Shown piece by piece: positions 1 through 13,074 of a DNA stretch of 64,000 bases. How positions within the stretch are numbered: position 1 is the stretch's first letter; every line of letters starts with the position of its first letter. Location of the stretch: assembly GCA_947561585.1 (NCBI GenBank), contig CANNZV010000839.1, positions 496,001-560,000 on the forward strand, written 5' to 3'. The position numbers and the translations under genes are program-made. The notes under the pieces were generated by a model. The model worked only from the letters and a program-made list of their open reading frames with translations, searched no databases and was not told where the DNA came from. Origin of the DNA: Caprella mutica. Its lineage: Eukaryota > Arthropoda > Malacostraca > Amphipoda > Caprellidae.

Positions 1-3000
1 TTTACCAACTTAGAGTAGTAGGCGAAACTTTTTCTTAGGCGTAATATGTTGCCTGTGAGATGTGAAAATCTTACTTTGTTCCATTCTTTGTAAAAGTTTA
101 AAGTAACTGTTATACGCTTGCTCTGTACATTTATTAAATCATATAGTATATATTTTATTCTATTTAGGCTCATTGGTATATTATTATCTTATTTTATTAT
201 GTTACAGCTAGTGCCCTATACGGGTAAACCCATACCCATTATACAAATAACCTTTTTCACAATAAAACTCACAAACTTTCCTATAGCTTACCTTCCACTT
301 CCTTAAACGAAAATTAGTTTTGCAATACCAATTAAATCTCATTAAAAATAAGTAGTTGCATTGATATAGGTATCATTTATCCAAATCATAAGTATGATCT
401 CTGTTCACCAACATGTATGATAAGAGCTATAATTCCATGTGCAATGAAATATTCATCCATCAATCTCATCAATAGTGACAATATTGTAATTAACTGCAGT
501 TATGTTGGCAATGGTAATTTAATAATACTGATGTCCATTAAAAACTGGCCTTTCTAGAATTTAGTCCTTAATTTTTAACTTTAATCTATCAAGTATTTGC
601 ATATATTAAAAACTTCTCCAGAGTTAGAAACTGCGATCTCTCCCGGTAGAAAATAATCTTCCTCCAAAAGAGTTCTTGTAACTAGTTGAGACTTTTTCTC
701 CTAACATGGCCATATTTTGGGGGAAATATTATTAATGATGGTTATAATACTGCTTAGAAGTATAGGACAAAAGAGGCTGGAAAAATACAACATAGTGTAC
801 AATTCACCATACAGTTTATTACATCACCAATAATTCTTCAATTATATCTAAAAACTATTAAATACTCATAATCTGAAGATGTAATCTTGAAAGTATTAGA
901 TAGCAAATTGGATTTTGTTATTCATAGTTTCCAATCAATTCAATGGTCTATTGAATTAACAAATTGAAAGTGTCTCAATATTTGACTTGTAAATGAAGAA
1001 GAAGCTCTTTTCAAGGCGATTTCTCTCTCCTTTCTTCTTTATTGAATTACCCTCACATTCCTCACGCTCTTCGAACATTCGAGATGAATTCAAATGATTC
1101 AGCGTTCCATTCTTTTAATGCTCTATAGTTCACATAAAACTGAACTGCGGCCCAATTACTCACACTGATTCTTCGTCAATTGTAAAGAATCTTTTAGTTT
1201 TAACTGATATGTTATATATAGACGATTATCTAAAAAATAGTAATAACATAAAGTATTTATTGTTACTTTTTCAGTGATAAATGTGAGGATTGATATCATA
1301 ACTATGATTATTTTCTTGATTTCAAATGATTAATACAGAAATGTTAGTGAGCGTTATTGATCAATATATTCATAGTTTAATTGGAAGATTCTTCGAGAAC
1401 GATGGACTTCTTATACTTTGCTTAAGATAAGATAATTTAGTCTCAACAAGGATATGCATTTCATGATTGTGCTCCCGTACTTCATTGTGGTCTCAACAAC
1501 AATTAGGTCAACTATGTAAGCATAGCCGCAAGGGCAGTGAGGTCATTGAGGTGCGTTCTGACAAAATATTGTGTCGACACATGTGTAGTCCCATCCAAAC
1601 TCTACCTATTCCTGTAAAGAAACACAGTCTAATACCATCTAGTCAGAAAAACTCATGCATGCACTGAAGGGAGTCCTGTTGACATTGGAAGACTGGGTTT
1701 AGTAGAACTTTGCCTTATCTGCTTTTGTATTTTCTATTCATTCTGTGGGTAATTTGGTTATTGTTTTAATTCTTATTTTTAATATTAAATTGTGGCCGGT
1801 ATAGTATTCAGGTACCCGCAATCGAGAGACCATGTGGTCAAAATCATCTTTCTTCCTTAATATTTTACAGTTCAGACTATTATCAAGAGGGATCTATTTA
1901 TGTATGCAGTGAAAATTAAAGTGTCAACTTGAATGTAAAGTATAACTAGATTTAATTAATAATTAAATAGGAACGAAAATAAAAGTTTTTTGTGACAATT
2001 TCATCATTGAACAAAATTAGATACTATATGAAAAAATGATCCAACAATTTTTAACTTATAATTTTCAAAATTGTTTGATAAAATATTATGATAAAAGGTT
2101 ATGAGTTTCACTATAATTTAATTTTTATTTTATCTAAATTATTCGTAAAATTCCAATATGTTTGTTTCATAACTGTCACTATTTTCAAAAGATTTACGGA
2201 ATTAGGATTGTTATACTTTCGATACCAATAGTAACATACAAGTGTTTACTTGTTCACTTATCTCTCCCTAAGTTAAAGTTCTATCACGCATTCCATAAAT
2301 CTAAACGGTCTATCGAAATATCTTCATTCTTCAGCGATTGCTTATATTTCATGTCACGTACTTCAAAAATCGTTGCTTCGTTTCTCTCAAGCCATGACTG
2401 ATGCCATTTTTAGGAGAAAATTACAGTTCTGCTTGAGGATGATTAAAATTCTCAAGTTGTGGTACCATAAGTACAATGTGTCTTCACCATAAACGAGTTC
2501 ATGAATGTCTCATTTTTAAACTGTACAATTTATGTATAGAGGTGAATATCAGTTTCTCGTATAGGGGAATAATTATAATAAAGTGATTCAAATGACGTTT
2601 ACTCTCAAATCTATTTCATTAGTCTGCTATCCGAGATATTTTATATATATTTACTCCTTATGGTTAAGTCTGATTTTTATTACAATTATCGTTAGCTTCT
2701 ATAATTAAATTATAATTTTTTAACATTCTGAAAGCTCTTATGATTCTTTATATTATCAAGCTTTAGTATATAATTATATTGTTAAAGATATAAAATATTA
2801 TATAGAAGTATCTTCACTGCTTGGTCTCCAAGGGAAATTTCCAAAAAACTTTGACGTTAACAAATGCTTGTCTGGAGGACTCTCGAAGTGGAACAGAAGA
2901 CTGAAAATATGGAATATTGAACGAGCAATAATAACATAAAAGTGACAGGATTTTAAATATAATTAAGGCATCAAAGAAAATAAGAACTGCGTAGGAATCA

Positions 3001-5429
3001 TAAAAATAAATCATAAATTCATTCTTAAAATTCCATGGACTTTTCATTGAGATTCACCACCCTTACGGGAGAAAAATAGAGGCTTCGAACCAATGTTTCT
3101 AAAATTCCCTCATAACCATAATAAAATAATATAGAGTTTAGTATCTGATTCAATTGAGGTAATGATTTTGACTACAACTATCACAAAAGTTTTGAGGTTC
3201 TGAAGGATAAATGACACAAGTTATATTAATAAATATCCTCCATAAATAATTCGTCAATAGTTCTATATATCTCCTCCTTGCTGTATAAATATTTAATAAG
3301 TAAAATTGGATAGATAACTGGCAGCATCATTATTCTTGTATTGGTACGTGCAGTACCTACTGCGTTTGCTCAAATTATTAAGGGATGATAAGTTAATAAA
3401 GATAATGATTATTGATAACTCTGCATAGTATTAATTGGTTGCAGTAAATAATATTGTTTATAGCAATATAAACAATAGATATATCACAAATATAATCTAC
3501 AGTATATGGCTTGTATGAATTACAATGGAGACAAATATTTACGAAATTAAACAAAATGTTAAAGAATGATATTTAGCAGATATTAATTTATAATATATAA
3601 TATTCCTCCAACTTCATGCTGTATTAATAGTACTAAGTATTGTACTTGTGTGCAACTACTCTATGGATTTCTGTTTTTTTATAGCACTTAATATTTTAAT
3701 ATAATATTAATATATTATATAATATTATTCAAACTAATATAAATTCTAATTTTTAATTTCATAAATATAGTTTGGAATGATCAATTGAAACTCATATTCC
3801 TCTTTACAAAAGAAAAAGACAACCAAGAATTTTGAATTTCAAAAGAAAGTCTTTAAATATGTGATTAATGTTAGAGAATGAATCAAAGAGAGTGAAAATA
3901 ACTTAGATTCTTATTGAATTGATAGGGAAATTAAGAGGGAAAAATATCCCTCTAACTCCTTCTGTAGATATGAATACCGTCATGCAAGCTCCTATCACTG
4001 CTGTGAACTTTGGAAATTGTTTTATGTGCAAAATTTAATGTTGCAAATCATCGTTTATGTTTCATGCATCAAATAAATTGCAAATATTAATATTTCTCAT
4101 GTTTGCAACTAAGTGTTCAACCCTGCGATAAAATTCATTTCTTAAATATTCGAATTATTGTTTCAATTATGAATTGTGAGTCTTATTGTTCTATTACCTA
4201 TGAAAAATATTTTGAAGTATTGGAAGGCTCTCAAAGTTTGAATAAGAAAGAATGGTTAAGTTATTTAAATTCCCTGCACGTGAATAACTAAATTGAGTGA
4301 ATATGCACACAGATAGCATACATCAATGTGATACTGATTATATATCACTGAAAACGCTGAAAATATATTAAGAGTAGAGGAACGACAGAGCACTCGAACA
4401 CTCCCAATATTTGGAGTGTAAGTGTTAAAATAATTCAATGAGAAACTTCTAAACATCAGTTACCTATTTGAACGCCCACTATCCGAATGCTATGAGTGTC
4501 CAAGTACTACGACATTTCCCCTTGCTCCTCAATATATCTCCTTTATTTATCTTCTTCTGTATTTACAATAAGCAATTTGGTAAGACTTTATGGTAATCTG
4601 AACAGTCGGTTTCAGTTCACAGAGTAGGATTCGATATAGTCCAAGATACGGACAAATTCATTGGACAACCTTTGATATACAACCGCAATTTTTTTTCTAA
4701 ATATATGCATTAAGTTTTATCTATAGCTAGTGTATATAGGACTACTAATAATATGTTCAAACTTTCAGAATTCATTACATTAAATGTATCATCAAGCTTA
4801 TTCATTAAAAGTATGAGTGATAAACGTCCACCCAACTAAAGAGTAAGATAACATCATAAATAGAGAGACTTTAAAGATCCGGTATCAACTTTCATACTAC
4901 AATGTTAAAATATGTTAAAGAACAGTATGTTAGTGAGTGACTACGAGATAAAATTGTTAAGAAGGATTTAAAGTTGGCACCTCTCGAAATGCAAACGCGC
5001 TATCAACTTACAAATCTACTGAATGGGCGTGTCGAATCGGACCGTTCTGTCTGATGATAAATTGTTCGCTGAAGAGGCACCATTATTCGACCGTCAAAGG
5101 GATTGTAGCCTGGAGAAATCATCGTAAGATACAAACAAAAATCATGTGAAGATACAAAGGCATCCTTACAGCTACCGTATGAACTGTTTTGAGATTTCAG
5201 AAACCTGTTTCAGTCAGGGTGAAGTGTTCAAAACATAGAATTTAGTCTCACCTCATCTCAAAAAAGCTATTCGAATAATAAGTAATAAAACATCTGATTA
5301 CCATACTACCTCTCTATTTATAGTTCTAAAATATTAAAACTGGATGATCTATTGAATATTTGTCTGTGTGCTATTTTCATATAACTCTGTTTAGTAACCA
5401 CAATGAAGAACTGTATGGATTTCTTTTTT
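1..5429. other. AT-rich stretch with no recognisable gene
   Basis: Only short, low-complexity open frames occur here and none shows a domain or motif I recognise. The locally least AT-rich patch is about 1450-1680, but its frames on both strands match nothing I know. No tandem array or inverted terminal repeat is evident. It reads as intron or intergenic DNA. Confidence 0.6.
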
Positions 5430-6035
5430 TCAGAAGTTCCGTTCACTCTATCGGTACAAGAAATGTTGGTGAACTTTGTTTACCATTCGATCGTAAATCT
5501 AGGTGTCAGAATTCATTTTTGTACACTAGTATTAAATTGTGGAATGCCTTGCCTCTTGATTTGCGAAGTGAACAATCCATAAATAGGTTCTGTTCGGTGT
5601 ACACTGTACAAGGCTTCATTATTTGTTAAGTACAACATTTAGTTGTGCTTCTTGTGCATACTACGCATCATTTCCTTTGTGATCCTTTAATTAATGTGTA
5701 ATGTTCTGTATTTGGAAATATAAAACTTCTTTGTATAAGTAATGATGATAAACTGAGAAGAATTTGTTTTAACAATTAAAAGTCAGTTCCTTATAAGTGT
5801 ACTCAAGAAGTTGCTTTTGTATTGATTAAACTTTTACTTGTATATAATTGTATTGATGATTGTTATATACTTATCGTGTGTTTAAATAGGATGCCCTTAA
5901 AGCCTCGTTGCTTACCGGGCCCTCTTTCAAATTTTTAATAAATTTTCCCTGTATTGATAGATGGAGTAGGAGAGACTAACCCGACTCTTCTACTTCTTTG
6001 TAAGGGTTTTTTTGAGGAAATAAATAAATAAATCT
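5430..6035 (+). pseudogene. 3' end of a non-LTR retrotransposon (LINE), 5'-truncated
   Basis: The plus-strand frame ending at the TAA at 5627-5629 encodes a C-terminal segment typical of LINE ORF2 proteins of the CR1/Jockey/I kind: a basic stretch, then SFLYTSIKLWNALPLDLRS followed by a short Phe-containing tail. The motif 'SF...LWNxLP..LR' lies just after the reverse transcriptase domain in many such elements. About 390 bases of 3' untranslated sequence follow, and the copy ends in an (AAAT)n tail at about 6016-6033, as expected for target-primed insertion. The reverse transcriptase and endonuclease domains are absent, so this is a 5'-truncated dead copy. No start codon is meaningful here. 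Assignment to a LINE clade is uncertain; that it is a LINE 3' end is fairly secure. Confidence 0.7.
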
Positions 6036-9000
6036 CTCTTAAACATCACAAGAAAGTGAACATCGAAACAATGTTAACTATCGCATTTAAAGGATAATTT
6101 CCATAGATTCTGAATCATGAACTCGACCTGAATTGAATGGCCTTTGAGAGCAGATCGTCTTGAAGACAGACACATGTGCTTCTCATGGACCATATATTAA
6201 AGCTATGAAACGATAACTCGAAAAGACCAGAGACAGAATTCCGCAAGAATCTTCATAAATTGAGTTTGATATTTTTTAACAGACTATATAAAGCGTGTCA
6301 TTCAATTGATCAAATGAATACTCTTCGTCAGTTTGTTCAATGCGGAAACTCAATTGTAATCATTTATAAGGTAGCGAGAAACTATTTTGAAAGGAAACAT
6401 TTAGTATTTTTAATTTTACATTTAAAATTGCTTGTAAATATTCACATCCAAATATAGCAGGAAAATTAAAGTCCTTTCACCAGTTTTCATTCGTTAACTC
6501 TTATCATCGATGGAATTCACAGTAAGAGTTCTCAACTAAATTCCTTCTCACTATTTTTCATGAGCTTCCTTCCAGCTTATACTTCGATCAGTATAAGGTG
6601 TTTTTTTTATATTTATAACCAATGAAGAATTTTCGCAAGTGGAATCATTTTTATTCTTTTTGAAGCTTCATATCTTCTTGCTTCTATGATTTTGAAAAGT
6701 TTTCACAAACTTATTTTTCATGATATTTGATTTTCTCTTCATTCTATTAAAAAAATCATTTTTGCTTCATAGGTAAACAATCGTGACGCTCATATTTTCT
6801 CCACAATATAGTCCTTCTATATTGCTTAGTGAAATTCGTCGGATTTTTCCTTTTTTTATTTTAAAGCTTTTTATTTGTATAATTTAAAGTTACCCTGAAA
6901 TATAATTTAAGTTCAAAGTTACCATCAAAATATATTTGAGTTTAAAATTACCATCAAATATATAACATGGAACCGCTTTGATTTCTATGCGTACATAATT
7001 TCAACTATATATTGTAAAAATCTGTTAGATCTTTCAGAGAACTCAAGTTGTTTCTATGATGTTCGAAATCATGTGATCAAAGCTTCAACAGTTCGTCAAT
7101 TTAAATCAGTACCTAATTTGGAGTTTTCATCCAATGCTAATTAAGCCTCGGATCCTTTTCTCAAAAAAGTTGAAGATAAATGCATATATAGCAGCTCATA
7201 CAGGAGGAAGTTAATGCAAAGGAATTTCTTAAAACAGATGCAAATAAGATTGCAGAATTTACTTGCAAATACTAGTTCGATATGACTCCATTCAAAACAA
7301 AATATCTTATGAATGCAATATTACAAAACCATTTCACTTATTGCGAGGTGTGAATTAAAGACAGACTCTGAAACTATATCAACTTACTAATAAGGGTGTT
7401 ATATCGCATCACATTGTTGATTCGAAACTAACATGAATGCAACCACAGCTTAACTTCACATGAAAAGCAGTAAGAGGCTACAATATGCCAGTCTACAAAC
7501 AACAGCGTTACTTGGATTAAGAAATTGAAATCACACGTCAGCACCATTGGTATTTGTCACAATGTTGTTGCCAATATTATAACTTCAAAGTGGTTTGCAA
7601 AATATCATCTTTCACAACAAGGATTGGAAATTAACATTACATAATATTAAATTTACCAATTCAATAAGAATATTAATATACTAAGTTTATTCTTTTTGCA
7701 AATACTAGTGCCAAAATAGAGTTAACACTCCCCATGATGAATATATAAGTAACCAGAAATTACTGTACCTAGACATTTGAACCAAAGGCATCCTTTTCTT
7801 GCGTGTTGGAATAATTTCAGAGAATTCATATGCGAGGTTATTGGCTATTGAAATTTGGTCCTACGAATTAGAAGCTATTGAAATTCTTGAACGCACCAAC
7901 GAGCAATAGTCATTCATTCGTTCGATTACGTAATTTCTCTGATATTTGCAGATATCGAATAATTCCTTTGTCAATGTTCATATCATGCACACATGTATTG
8001 TAAAAAAATGCATTAATTAAAAAATATCATCACAACTCAATTTTCAACAATATTATTCGTTACCATTACGCACCGAATGGTACACGCGATGTATTTTGAA
8101 TAAAAAACTTTTAATTACTCTCCACCTAGTATTAACGACATTTTTTCTAATATGATTCGTAGTGTGGGTTGGTAACTAAAGTAACTAAAACTACCATGGT
8201 AAATTTAACAATATATATATAATTATAATAATCAATATTTATATAGAACAACATTTACATATAACAAACAAAATGCGTATATTTGTTGTGACAGAAGTAC
8301 TATACAAGACTATATGAATAGTTTCTAGGTTTGTTGTTTCCATTGATTTGAGACAGAAGCTGAGAGAATATTAAGCTCTTGAACACAGAAAGCCGATATC
8401 AAATTGAATGAAGCAGCCGTAATTCAAAATTAGCTTCCAAGAGAGTTTTTCAATAGCGTTATTGTCCCAGAATTCTCTTCGAAAATTTGGTCAATGTTCA
8501 TAAAGTTTGGCATTATCAAAGATTTTAGCGAGAAGAAAAGCTGTGAGCAGAAGTTTAGCTTGGAAATATTGTGCCATGGAACTGAGACCAGAACAAAAGA
8601 ATCTTATACTACTCAGTTCGGACAGTTTATTTTTACTGCTCAAACTAACCTTATTCAGTGTGATATATTTTAAATGTATTTCTTCAACCATAATGCAATA
8701 TTTAAAATTAATTTTGAATGAAATCCGATTACAGTTCTAAAAAGTGGTTATTGTATATTAACATTGATTAAATGTGCAGAGTAGCGCAATATTCCGAATA
8801 TTCTGTTACCAATATTTAACCTTAAATGTTACCTTAGAAATTAAATGATTATTAAAACACGAGGGAAATTTAAACCTTCTTTAATACACGTTTGAAAATG
8901 GCGTCTGTAAGATATATTAATATCGCTGTGGCATTCTGTATTTCAACAGTGCAAAGTTCGACAAAGAGATTATAAGAAAATTATGACTGGAATATACGTT

Positions 9001-9456
9001 ATTAAAAATTAAAATTAATAAAATAGCATTTGCAATGAAAATGTCCCTTTGAAAAAATATATTCACCCACCGTCGGTTTTCGATTGGTGAATATGATCTT
9101 TGAAAAAAAAAGTTTTATTTTCCGACTATGATAAACGATTTGTTTATATTTACGTATAATGAACTAGTGTACGTATGTCGTAGAAAAATGAAGGCTTCTT
9201 ATTTACATATATTTATTCTATAGACGCTGAAAATAGTTCGATTTCTTTAGAATGATAAAAAGACAGAAGACTTGGCTTTATATAAGAAAATAATTGCTAG
9301 CAATAGATTGTAATCTCTATGCAAGAAAAATATTGTGCATTGCCAAAATTCGAAGAATAATCAACAATTATCGAAAATTGTGAACTAAAATCACCATATG
9401 TGAATCATAGAATTATGCATGATAAACTACACTAGAGAGAGATAGTGTTGCAGCGA
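6036..9456. other. AT-rich stretch, no gene seen
   Basis: Apart from the 29-bp tandem at 6886-6970 and a perfect 8-bp hairpin at 6576-6597 (CTTATACT, six-base loop, AGTATAAG), nothing can be supported. Short overlapping open frames near 8.5-8.7 kb occur on both strands and look like chance. Confidence 0.55.
6886..6970. repeat. degenerate 29-bp tandem repeat, about three copies
   Basis: Three successive units begin at 6886, 6915 and 6944 with AAAGTTACC or AAAATTACC, followed by an A/T-rich tail. The units differ by several substitutions, so this is an old duplication. Confidence 0.7.
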
Positions 9457-9575
9457 TTGCAGGACGCTGCAAACCTTATTTTGTCTCAGTTATATCATTA
9501 CTCAATAGAAATGACGCCAGATTGCCAGTTAAGTGACTCCAAAATAAGGGATTAACCGTCCTGCAAGACGCGATA
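9457..9575. repeat. short inverted repeat, possible MITE remnant
   Basis: The left arm (ATTGCAGGACG... CTTATTTTG, 9457-9483) is matched in inverse orientation by the right arm (CAAAATAAGG ...CGTCCTGCAAGA, about 9539-9568), with roughly 55 bases between. The pairing is imperfect, with small indels. No transposase or clear target duplication is visible. Confidence 0.5.
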
Positions 9576-9739
9576 TAGTTTTGGCTACTGGCTCACCAGT
9601 TGATGTGAATAATGTATATGTCTGTTGGCTGATTGAATGAAAAATTCCATCACTTAATTAACATTTAAAATACAATTTAATTCCATGAACAAAATAATTG
9701 ATAAAGCTGCTAGGAACATCTGGATAACAGAAATAAAGT

Positions 9740-9955
9740 TAACAAAATATCCGAATAACAAAAATCCAGAGATGATAGAAAATTCGGATAACAGAAAATC
9801 CGAAAAAAAATCGGAAAAACATCAAATCCGGAAAAAATCCGGTTCTAGGTAAATTCCCCGCGGAAAATTTCACCACGGAAAGCTCCACCAGGAAGATTCC
9901 ACTTCTGGAAAGTTCCACCACGGAAAGTTCCACAGGGAGATTCCATCGCACCGCA
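9740..9955. repeat. degenerate short-unit repeat (TCCGGAAAA / GGAAAGTTCCACCAC)
   Basis: The first half cycles through ATCCGGAAAAA/TCCGAAAAA variants. The second half cycles through GGAAAGTTCCACCAC variants with about 15-17 bp spacing. The minus strand stays open through this tract because of the periodicity, giving a Leu/Ser/Val-rich frame that I do not regard as a gene. Confidence 0.6.
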
Positions 9956-10960
9956 TAATTCTGGATTTCACTTGCATCAAGTGGAACATTAAATAAAACT
10001 GATTTGAAAGAATCTGATTATGGTGGTAACCAGATAACATTTTATTAGTTAAATAGTTCAGAAATTATGAAAAAATAAGTTTAGTAATTCAAGACCTAGG
10101 AGATAAGTTAAGACTAACCTTCGAAAATAGACGATTCGTTAAAGTGTGTGTTTTTTGTAAGTTAAAATGTATATTGTTTTAATTTATTATAAAGTTTAAA
10201 ATCTAGTGTAAATTCAACAATAAAATTATCCATTATAATAACTAAATGTATATATTTAAAACTCAAATTAAGTATACTATTCAGTTACATAAATTATATT
10301 TTCTATATATCATCCATCGCCATAATTTTAACCATATTTTACTTATATCGTTGTTTTAGAAGCTATATTTTGTAGTATTGTCGTAGCAGCGTCATCTTCA
10401 GCAACGTCTAGCAAGTTGAATATTTAATAGAGAGGATTAATTAATGGTTTTTATTTCAAAGAATGATTTGCACATTTATTATGAATAACTTAGAGTATGC
10501 ATTTCATAACATCATTCAACTGAATCGAAGATAAAAAAATCTACTTCAATTATATATACAGATTATATTTTCAAAACGGTGGAATCTTAACAAGTAAATA
10601 AATCAGAAAAAAACACGTAAAAAATCAGAATAAAAACAATGGACAATAGAAGTAAAAAGCAAATCCGAGAAAAAAATACGAGTGAAGAAGAAAAGAAAAA
10701 ATATATTAATTAATAGGAAAGACCTATTCTATTTGTTTTGGATGCATGGATTTTCTGATATTAAATAATATAAACATGATTTAAATATATATTTTAATTT
10801 TTATCACTTATAAACTCTTTTTATTGTCATTTATGATGGGTATTACACGCTAGTTATATAATAAACATAGGACGAAAGAATTACTCTATAAAATTATGTA
10901 ACCAACATAAGACAGTTGGTTGGCTATAAAACCCATTTTATTGCCTAGGTTTTTCACGCC
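9956..10960. other. AT-rich stretch, nothing recognised
   Basis: Long A/T runs with no open frame of note, no inverted repeat and no tandem array that I can support. Confidence 0.55.
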
Positions 10961-11030
10961 ACTTCCTGATGACGAATGGACATTGCATCATTCGAAAGCT
11001 GTAATCTTAAAAAAACATCAGGGTAAGTTT
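10961..11030 (+). ncRNA. hammerhead/Penelope-like structured motif, copy 1 (candidate)
   Basis: CTGATGA at 10966-10972 is followed after one base by GAATG (10974-10978), a ten-base loop, CATTC (10989-10993) and then GAAA (10994-10997). This order (CTGATGA, helix, GAAA) is that of the hammerhead core carried by Penelope-like retroelements. A related copy lies on the minus strand at 61570-61620 and keeps the CTGATGA and TTCGAAAG blocks. One extra base sits between the core and helix II, and I could not define helices I and III or the cleavage site. It may instead be a conserved 3' fragment of a retroelement without ribozyme activity. Confidence 0.35.
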
Positions 11031-12380
11031 GAATTGCCTTCTTGAGAAAAAATTAGGAGAGTGTGACGGAAGTGTCTGTAGGTTGTAGTAATACGAAAAC
11101 ATGTAAATTAGAATATCCATTTGATCTGTTCAATGTTTTCCATTCTTTAAATGCAATTTTTTGGTTTATATTTCAATGATATGTTAATAACAGTTTAAAA
11201 AGATAAGATTATTTCGTTATAAAATCAATCAAATCTGATGTTATTATCTGTTAGTTTTTATTGTTTCAGTAGCTGATACCTGTTTATTACCGCTATGCGT
11301 TAAATTTTTAAGTTTATTTTCCAATCTTCCTCGTTTACAAATAATCTCTTTGAATAACAAACAATGTAATGGTTACCATTATAATTCAATAGAATGTTAA
11401 CAATTAAACACATCACCTGCTAACATACAAACCAGAACAAACAAGTAAAGTTCTGTAGTTTGCCTGCTCCAAATCCAAGCTTGAAATCATAGGAAGAGAT
11501 GACGTTTCTGCAGCTAAGATGAATGAGAAACTGTCAAAACTTTCATATCTCTAGTTTATTTCTTTCTTTTAAACTTTTGAAAGCTGTCATTTGTTATGAC
11601 CCCATTCAAAGGACTCTTTCGTATGTCCCTCTAAAACGATTAATATTTTGTGTATAAAGTATTTCACACACTGCAACTCAGTTCAAAATAGTTGGTATAG
11701 TTAATAAACTATATATCAGTCGATACAATATATTTCCGGCCAATTTACATTGCTATTTGAAGGAAAAATCATTGGTTTTTCACCTCGTGTTCCTGCACTC
11801 AACTCAGTCTTGTTTTTTGTGTTATTTTTTGTCTGTTCGTAGAGATGATGCCGTGAATAAATAATCATTTGCAATTCAAATAACAGATCATAGATCAATC
11901 TGTCGAGTATCAATGGAGTTCTCTCCAAGGACATTTTTCATCATTATATTAGATTCTCTATTGCTCTACAAAGGAAACTTTTCCAATATCATTTATCAAG
12001 CAAAATGACAAAAAAGATATTACATTAGGTACCATTATTTTATTAATGAAACTTTTTTATTTACATACTTGATATCTGTTTGCAATAAAATAGCAATATT
12101 TATCTGCAATTGTTTCTGTGGTTAAATTACTGGTCGGCTTCAAGTAGGCATCAATAATAATAGTTAATTATTTACTTCTATTTATTTATCTTAAAAATGT
12201 GTAATTTGAGTCGCTGGCAATGCATAAGAATTATTTGCAATTAAAATCGATGATATTTGAGAGAAAATTGATTTAAAATATGCAGCTAGTTATTGCATTT
12301 CCAATGTGAGTTTGGTTATTAATTGCGAATAACTTGAGTGCATTGGAATGAAGGGACCGAATTCTAATGAGAATAATTAA
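11031..12380. other. AT-rich stretch, no gene seen
   Basis: No supported open frame, RNA or repeat. A minus-strand frame at 11716-11934 lacks any recognisable motif. Confidence 0.55.
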
Positions 12381-13074
12381 ATGTAGTTACTGCTATTGAT
12401 GTAGTTACTGCTATTGATGTAGTTACTGCTATTGATGTAGTTAATGCTATTGATGTAGATACTGCTATTGATGTAGTTACTGCTATTGATGTAGATACTG
12501 CTATTGATGTAGCTACTGCTATTGATGTAGTTACTGCTATTGATGTAGTTACTGCTATTGATGTAGTTACTGCTATTGATGTAGATACTGCTATTGATGT
12601 AGATACTGCTATTGATGTAGTTACTGCTATTGATGTAGTTACTGCTATTGATGTAGTTACTGCTATTGATGTAGTTACTGCTATTGATGTAGTTAATGCT
12701 ATTGATGTAGATACTGCTATTGATGTAGTTACTGCTATTGATGTAGATACTGCTATTGATGTAGCTACTCCTATTGATGTAGCTACTCCTATGGATGTAG
12801 TTACTGCTATTGATGTAGTTACTGCTATTGATGTAGATACTGCTATTGATGTAGATACTGCTATTGATGTAGATACTGCTATTGATGTAGTTACTACTAT
12901 TGATGTAGATACTGCTATTGATGTAGTTACTGCTATTGATGTAGCTACTCCTATTGATTGAGCTACTCCTATGGATGTAGTTACTGCTATTGATGTAGCT
13001 ACTCCTATTGATGTAGCTACTGCTATTGATGTAGCTACTGCTATTGATGTAGTTACTGCTATTGATGTAGCTAT
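12381..13074. repeat. 18-bp minisatellite, about 38 copies
   Basis: The unit is GATGTAGTTACTGCTATT. Variants carry GATAC or GCTAC in place of GTTAC, and CTCC in place of CTGC, and they recur in clusters (for example the GCTACTCC units near 12.77, 12.95 and 13.0 kb). This suggests local block duplication. A single shift occurs near 12955 (GATTGAG instead of GATGTAG). Because 18 is a multiple of three, one plus-strand frame (DVVTAI repeated) stays open without a start codon; I do not treat it as coding. Confidence 0.95.

Noticed and set aside
12381..13074. CRISPR-like array
   Set aside because: Units are contiguous with no unique spacers, and the sequence is eukaryotic in character. The same applies to the arrays at 28.9, 30.4, 33.4 and 40.1 kb.
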